Shown here: one piece after another, positions 58,948 to 64,000 of the stretch
Layout: each line of letters starts with the position of its first letter
How positions within the stretch are numbered: the first letter of the stretch is position 1
NCBI GenBank assembly: GCA_025890175.1
Contig: JANPYM010000003.1
Span: 820,644-884,643, forward strand
DNA from: Ciborinia camelliae
Lineage: Eukaryota; Ascomycota; Leotiomycetes; Helotiales; Sclerotiniaceae
DNA: 64,000 bases
Reading direction: 5' to 3'
Made by a program: the position numbers and the translations under genes
Notes under the pieces: generated by a model
Told to the model about the DNA's origin: nothing
The model's database searches: none
The model's input: the letters and a program-made list of their open reading frames with translations, nothing else

Positions 58948-59834
58948 TCACTACAACCCTTAAATCATACACTGCTCTCAATGTCGAAGTCGCGTATACC
59001 GAACTCGATATCCGATTCACCTCACTCCCACCCACTGCCGCCGGTCTCGTCCAACAAGGAGTCGATTATGCCAATGCAGTCAACGCTTGTCTCGGCGTAG
59101 ATGGCTGTGTCGGTATCACAGTCTGGGACTACACGGATAAATATTCCTGGATCCCTTCAACATTCAGCGGACAAGGTGATGCTTGTCTCTGGTATGCTAA
59201 CTACACGGTGCACCCCGCCTACAACAATGTTGTCGCCGCGCTTGCTGCTGCGGCAGGCACGACCCCGGTTACATCCACGACTGTTTCTAGCACCACTGCT
59301 ACTTCTACAGTTAATGTAAGTATACCCAGTGCGGTTTCTACTCGTACTTCCGCGCCGGTCGCATCTTCATCTTCATCTTCAACTTTAACTTTAACTTCAA
59401 CTTCAACTTCTACATCCGCCTCTTCAGCCGTTTCTTCTTCTTCAAGTTCAGTTCTTTCGTCAGCTATGATTTCTTCATCGTCAGTAGTTGCGAGTAGCTT
59501 CGCAGCACATGTAGCATCTTCATCTTCTTCTGCTTCACCAGTAGCAGTCATGCCCATTTCCCCACTCGCTTCTTCAAGCACCACGCTAAAGAAATGCACA
59601 AAGACCACCTCGAAAACAAGCACCACGTCGACGGCTGCGTCTACGGCAACAGGGGCGACCGTCCCTTTGTATGGACAGTGTGGTGGAGCCGAGTGGACCG
59701 GAAGCACGGCGTGTGCTGCGGGCTCCACTTGCGTCGTGCAGAATCCGTTTTATTCGCAGTGTGTGGCGAGCTAGGGTAGGAGGGGATATATTAGCGCGGG
59801 GGGGGGGGAGTAGCGTCGGAGTACTCGGGTAGAA
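58948..59834 (+). other. Probable assembly-artefact copy of the xylanase 3' end
   Basis: The segment repeats 58048-58937 exactly apart from three fewer G in the poly-G run. It contains the last 275 or so codons of the xylanase (stop TAG at 59772-59774) with no start, first exons or promoter. Two contig ends that overlap across a hard poly-G homopolymer, scaffolded without merging, explain this best. It should not be annotated as a second gene. Confidence 0.9.
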
Positions 59835-61170
59835 GGAAGGGGAAAAGAATGGGTATGTGTGTATATATCGCCCGATATATGTTCTTTGTACATAGCTTTT
59901 AATTGTCATCAAAGGTATTTTGGAAATGTAATTCGTTTCGAAACACGACAGATAGGATAAAATATTCATTTTATCCATTTCATCCATCTACAGTATACCA
60001 CATCTCCACCCCCCCCCCCCCCCCAAATATCCTATCCATTATCCATTATTCCCCTTAAAAACTTAAAAACCTCCAGGCACCCCAGCCCACCCCAATCCCA
60101 CAAATTTAATCTCGATCTGATCTGATCTCAACAGACCTCCAGGTAGGTATATAAAAATCCATTGGAGTACAAGATGCGATGCATCTCTCCGATCCGATCC
60201 GCTCGCAGATTCGATTCGCAGATTCGCAGATTCGCAGACCTTGCAAAACATTTCATCCAGGGCCAGGGCCCGGGCCCATCTTATTTATCTACATAGGTAT
60301 CAATTCCAAGGTTCCCCACCTGGGCAAACACAAACGGTTTTGCTTTACTGTACTGCATTGCACTGAACTGCACGCCTTGTTTTGTTTTGTTTTGTGGAGG
60401 ATGTGGAGGATTGATGATGTGCATGACGGGCTGCAAATTCGAAGGGGGATGTTGAGGAGCCTTGATTGACAATTCTGAATTTGGGTTACCTACAGTAGTT
60501 ACCTAGGTAGGTAGGTAGATAGGTGGTATTGCAAAGAAAGTGACATGAGGATATTTCGAGTTTGTTTACTATAGTAGGTGGGTAGGTAGGTGTGCAGTGC
60601 AATTTACATATTTCGTACATCGGATGTTGTCCTCTGAAAGTTGAAACAGATGAAGAAATATAATGTAATGTATTGTAATCTAGACTTTCACTTTCACTTT
60701 CATCCGAACTCTCATGAAAATATTTCAAGAATTTACTTACCTAGTACCTACCTCCCTATCTCCCTCCCTACGTTCTATCAACATCTACTTTACCTACCTA
60801 TCTATTTACCCATCTATCAAATCTACACCCAACCCAGCCTTCATAAAACTTTTATCCAAACCATCCGACCCGACTCACCCGAATAACCTTCATCTGAACT
60901 TTTCAACGGAGGGTAGGGTAGGGGTAACCTGGGACGATTTACATACATACATACATACATACCTACCTACCTACATATACATATGTCAGACTAGGTAAGG
61001 AAAGGTATATATCTGTACCTGCATATCCGTTGTCAAAAGATGGACGGAGATCCACGTGGCAATCCAATCCAATCAAATCCAACCCAATCCATACCGATCC
61101 ATATCGATCAAAGTCATCCATTCCCCCACGATATCCACATTTCATCTATTTCATCTCATCTCAGCCCAAG

Positions 61171-61230
61171 CCATCCATCCCATCCATCCCATCCATCCCA
61201 TCCATCCCATTCATCCCATCCATCCCATCT
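61171..61230. repeat. 9-bp minisatellite ATCCATCCC
   Basis: About seven near-perfect copies, one with a C-to-T change (ATTCATCCC). Confidence 0.85.
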
Positions 61231-61280
61231 ACGAAACAAAACAGCCCCAGGTCCATCTAAGAATCCAGACAACCTTTCAC

Positions 61281-61396
61281 AATCTCTCTCTTCTCTCTCT
61301 TCTCTCTCTTCTCTCTCTTCTCTCTCTTCTCTCTCTTCTCTCTCTTCTCTCTCTTCTCTCTCTTCTCTCTCTTCTCTCTCTTCTCTCTCTTCTCTT
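61281..61396. repeat. 9-bp minisatellite TTCTCTCTC
   Basis: About twelve copies of a pyrimidine-only unit, which makes long Ser/Leu or Glu/Arg frames on either strand that are not genes. Confidence 0.88.
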
Positions 61397-62385
61397 CTCA
61401 TCTCGTATCTCTTCTCGTATCTCACTATATATGAACTACTATATTAAAGTCCGGAGCAACCAGCCGATCCAGTATCCCAGACGGACCCGACGGCCCCAGT
61501 TATATGATGAATCTACGTTTATAGTACGGTACGATACGGTACGGAAATGTAAATTTTGGGTCCAGAAATATCCATTTTATTGAGATCCGATGCATGAATC
61601 TGGGTCTGGGAGTAAGAGACATGATATCATATGATATGATATGAGTAGATTATAAAAGCATACAGATAATCTGTAGGTATGTAGGTAGGTAGGTAGGTAG
61701 GTAGGTATATGACGAATATGAAAATATGGGGCCGAAGTATGACGGTGTCAAAGAACCCCGGGGATGGATGAGATAAGATGAATGACATGAGATGAGATGG
61801 GATGAAACGACAGGTTATTTTTAGAAGAGAATGATTGCATTGGGCCAACAGACATCGGACGGCGAGTTTGCCGATTCGTGGGAGGTGAGGTGCTGTTGCT
61901 TCTCCTTTAATCCATGCATTAGGAGATTGATTGCCCGTTCTTCCAAATTGGTTCCAAATTTGTTCCAGAAGGAAAATTTGTATGCATGCATGCATGCATG
62001 TATGTATGTGTAGGGTACACTGTAGTATGCATATGTATGCAGCAAAATTTGCCACGGGCAAGGCTGAGACTTGCATGTACCTCACTCATACCTCACTCAT
62101 ACCTCATACTGTATGTACCTCATCATACTGCACCTCGTGTACGGGATTTGATACTGTATATTCCCCACTCAAGGCTGACATACATGTAATTCAGATTTGG
62201 AATTTATTTCACCTGTAGTATTCATGCTGGATTGAAAGTGCAGAAAGATGGATTTTTTGTTTTTTGACCGTGCAGGTGATATTTTGGGACGTGATCATGA
62301 TCGTGCCTTGGATGGCATATGCGGTGATGGGAGCTGAAATTAAGGTAGGTAGTTATTGTTAGTAAGAGACTATGAGGAGACACTT

Positions 62386-62579
62386 AGGCAACCGGGCAAT
62401 GATGGTCTTGACTGATGAACAAGAAATCGAGTCTAAAGCCCGACGCTTTATGTCCGACGCGTGTTAGACGAGTTGATGGTGAGGCAACCGGGCAGTGATG
62501 GTCTTGACTGACGAAGAAGAAATCGAGTCTAAAGCCCGACGCTTTATATCCGACGCGTGTTAGACGAGTTGATTTGATG
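62386..62579. repeat. 96-bp direct tandem duplication with internal hairpin
   Basis: Copy one starts AGGCAACCGGGCA at 62386 and copy two at 62482. They differ at four substitutions and a small insertion near the end (GATTTGATGG versus GATGG). Each copy contains TAAAGC-CCGAC-GCTTTA, a 6-bp stem with a 5-nt loop (62434-62450 and 62530-62546). No open reading frame of note crosses it. Confidence 0.85.
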
Positions 62580-63860
62580 GTGAGGCATTCGAGGCATGCA
62601 TTCAGGGAGGTAGGTAGCGAAAGATAAACTCGGAGTGTCCGTAGATATTAAAAGGGTTTTATGTTGCGACGGGTGGGACGAAATAGATGAAGTTTGGGGC
62701 TTCATTTTGTAATCGTGCATGATAGCCTCACGTTTTTCGACTTCGAGCGACGGGTGGTGGTGGTGCTGCATGCATGAGAAACCGCATAATTCGATGGTAA
62801 TGTGATGAGTGCGGGTGGAGGGGACGGGTAAGGGGGTAGGTGGTTGATAGTGCTCTTATACGATGCGCCTTGGTTCGGAGAGTATTAAGGCTTGAAGTTG
62901 TGCTATCCCAGGCTGCGGTTTGTTTGATTCATTGATTGTTGAGTTGGCCATGCAACGAGGATCTACACATTGTGTAACTCGACTCTTGTCCTCATTAGGA
63001 AGGTAGTAGTAGTGGAAGTTAACCCATTGCCCAACGGTAATGTGACGATTGATAGCCAACGATGTCTGAAAGTAGCTTTTACTCCGAAGCCAAAAAGACT
63101 GATATAGTCTCGGAGCTCGGAAGTCCAAAGCCTGCAACATAGTTTTGCGCTAGGAGATTTATTATTTTCATCGATTCGTGAATATACTATTATTGATTAA
63201 ATCCAGTTAACAAGGCCTTATACTTGAAACGAATCAACGATAACTGCTATAATAAGAAATATTCAGCTACCTGAACCCCACTCGGCGATTCTAAAAGAGT
63301 AATACTTCTCGACTTGTGGTGAGTGAAACAAATTACCTTTTCGCGAGGAGATCACACATACCTAGGTACGTAGGTATATAAGATGTGGAAATAGATACTA
63401 TTCTGATACCAACACAACAACCAAAGTAGGTGCAGGGGTAGTATCTAATCTCAGCGATGAAAAAAATATAAAAGACACTATTGAAATCTCAAACATGATA
63501 TGCAGTAACCATATCTGCTTACTAAAAGAAAGGGGCTATCTCGGTATTGAGATGAACAGTTAGTTGGTTGAATACACTTGAATACACCTAAGCCACGCCA
63601 ATATTTGCGTCTAGCATTACCTATGGTATGAAGGATACTCCAATGCCCCGTATGGTGGCTGCCACCAAACCCCGGTCGCTTATGTAGATGCCATGCGGGT
63701 GCAGGCTTTCGAGGTAGGTACAGTAAGTAGGACGGACACCTTGGGTGCTGAATTTGAATGCGAATTCTTTTCGCAAGATCGAGTTCGTATCATCGTATTG
63801 AACGGGAATGAATCAACAAATCTGTCGTTTTCCACCAACATTGAACGGGGTCCAAACCTT

Positions 63861-63905
63861 GAGTTTCATTGCATCGAGTTTCATTGCATCGAGTTTCATT
63901 GCATC
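63861..63905. repeat. 15-bp triple repeat GAGTTTCATTGCATC
   Basis: Three exact head-to-tail copies at 63861, 63876 and 63891. They keep frame in a short open frame, but no protein family is seen. Confidence 0.9.
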
Positions 63906-64000
63906 ATCACAATGCAGTGTTTGGAAAATGCAGCAACAAAGTCGAAAATTGCCGTCGTGCCATCATCGAAATTTGGCTAATATGCTTTTCAGTTGAAGAT

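Larger units (their letters stand above)
59835..64000. other. 4-kb gene-poor, repeat-rich right end
   Basis: No supported gene. It contains a 16-base C run (60009-60024), GATTCGCA repeats (about 60207-60237), many GGTAGGTA/TACCTACC copies (60505, 60570, 60740-60800, 60960, 61678-61706, 62340), an ACAT run (about 60941-60960), the minisatellites listed separately and a TGCATGCATGCATG stretch (about 61983-61998). Open frames over the minisatellites are low-complexity artefacts. Confidence 0.5.

Noticed and set aside
59208..59774. Second GH10/CBM1 gene
   Set aside because: Appears identical to the first copy, lacks 5' exons and begins at an assembly gap; explained by unmerged contig overlap.
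61040..61583. Long Ser/His/Pro and Leu/Ser repeat proteins on the plus strand and a Glu/Arg repeat protein on the minus strand
   Set aside because: Translations of the ATCCATCCC and TTCTCTCTC minisatellites; period 9 keeps every frame open.

Overview
The window reads as nuclear DNA of a filamentous ascomycete (Pezizomycotina). The evidence is short 48-160 nt GT-AG introns with CTAAC-type branch points, single ribosomal-protein genes with introns, a COP9 signalosome gene, a secreted GH10 xylanase with a fungal-type CBM1, an intron-containing tRNA, and an AT-saturated block of the kind left by repeat-induced point mutation (RIP). A plant-associated Leotiomycete (Sclerotiniaceae-like) would fit, but that placement is inference.

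Layout. 1-6449 is an AT-saturated repeat island. On its minus strand the reverse transcriptase of a Ty1/Copia retrotransposon can still be read through RIP-type damage. A short, undamaged solo LTR with a perfect 5-bp target duplication sits inside it (5184-5361). 6450-18785 is gene-poor: one intact oxidoreductase gene, two tRNA genes (Thr with intron, Ala), the 3' remnant of an AAA-ATPase gene, and a complete but frameshifted aldo/keto reductase pseudogene. From 18786 to 53333 the window is ordinary gene-dense euchromatin: a large disordered membrane-anchored protein, CSN7, a RAX1-like RGS membrane protein, eL31, the APC/C E2 enzyme UBE2C/Ubc11, the checkpoint kinase CHK1, an F-box protein, two convergent SprT-like metalloprotease genes, eL38, an 88-residue membrane microprotein, a 996-residue disordered/coiled-coil protein, an Mtr2-like mRNA export factor, mitochondrial methionyl-tRNA synthetase and an acidic orphan protein. 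53334-64000 is gene-poor again, with a weak two-exon candidate, a GH10-CBM1 xylanase, an assembly gap with a false duplication of the xylanase 3' end, and about 4 kb of microsatellite-rich DNA.

Gene relationships. Several genes are divergent pairs sharing short promoters: RAX1/eL31, UBE2C/CHK1, eL38/88-aa protein and MTR2/MSM1. The UBE2C/CHK1 promoter carries SCB/MCB-like cell-cycle motifs, which fits co-regulation of an anaphase E2 and a checkpoint kinase. Many coding regions needed splice reconstruction; all joined coding lengths given here are divisible by three. No biosynthetic cluster, CRISPR array or prokaryotic mobile system is present. I did not find an obviously new multi-gene system. 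The points most worth a second look are the nested transposon history at the left end, the adjacent SprT-like genes, the E2/kinase promoter, the in-frame introns and the gap-flanking duplication.
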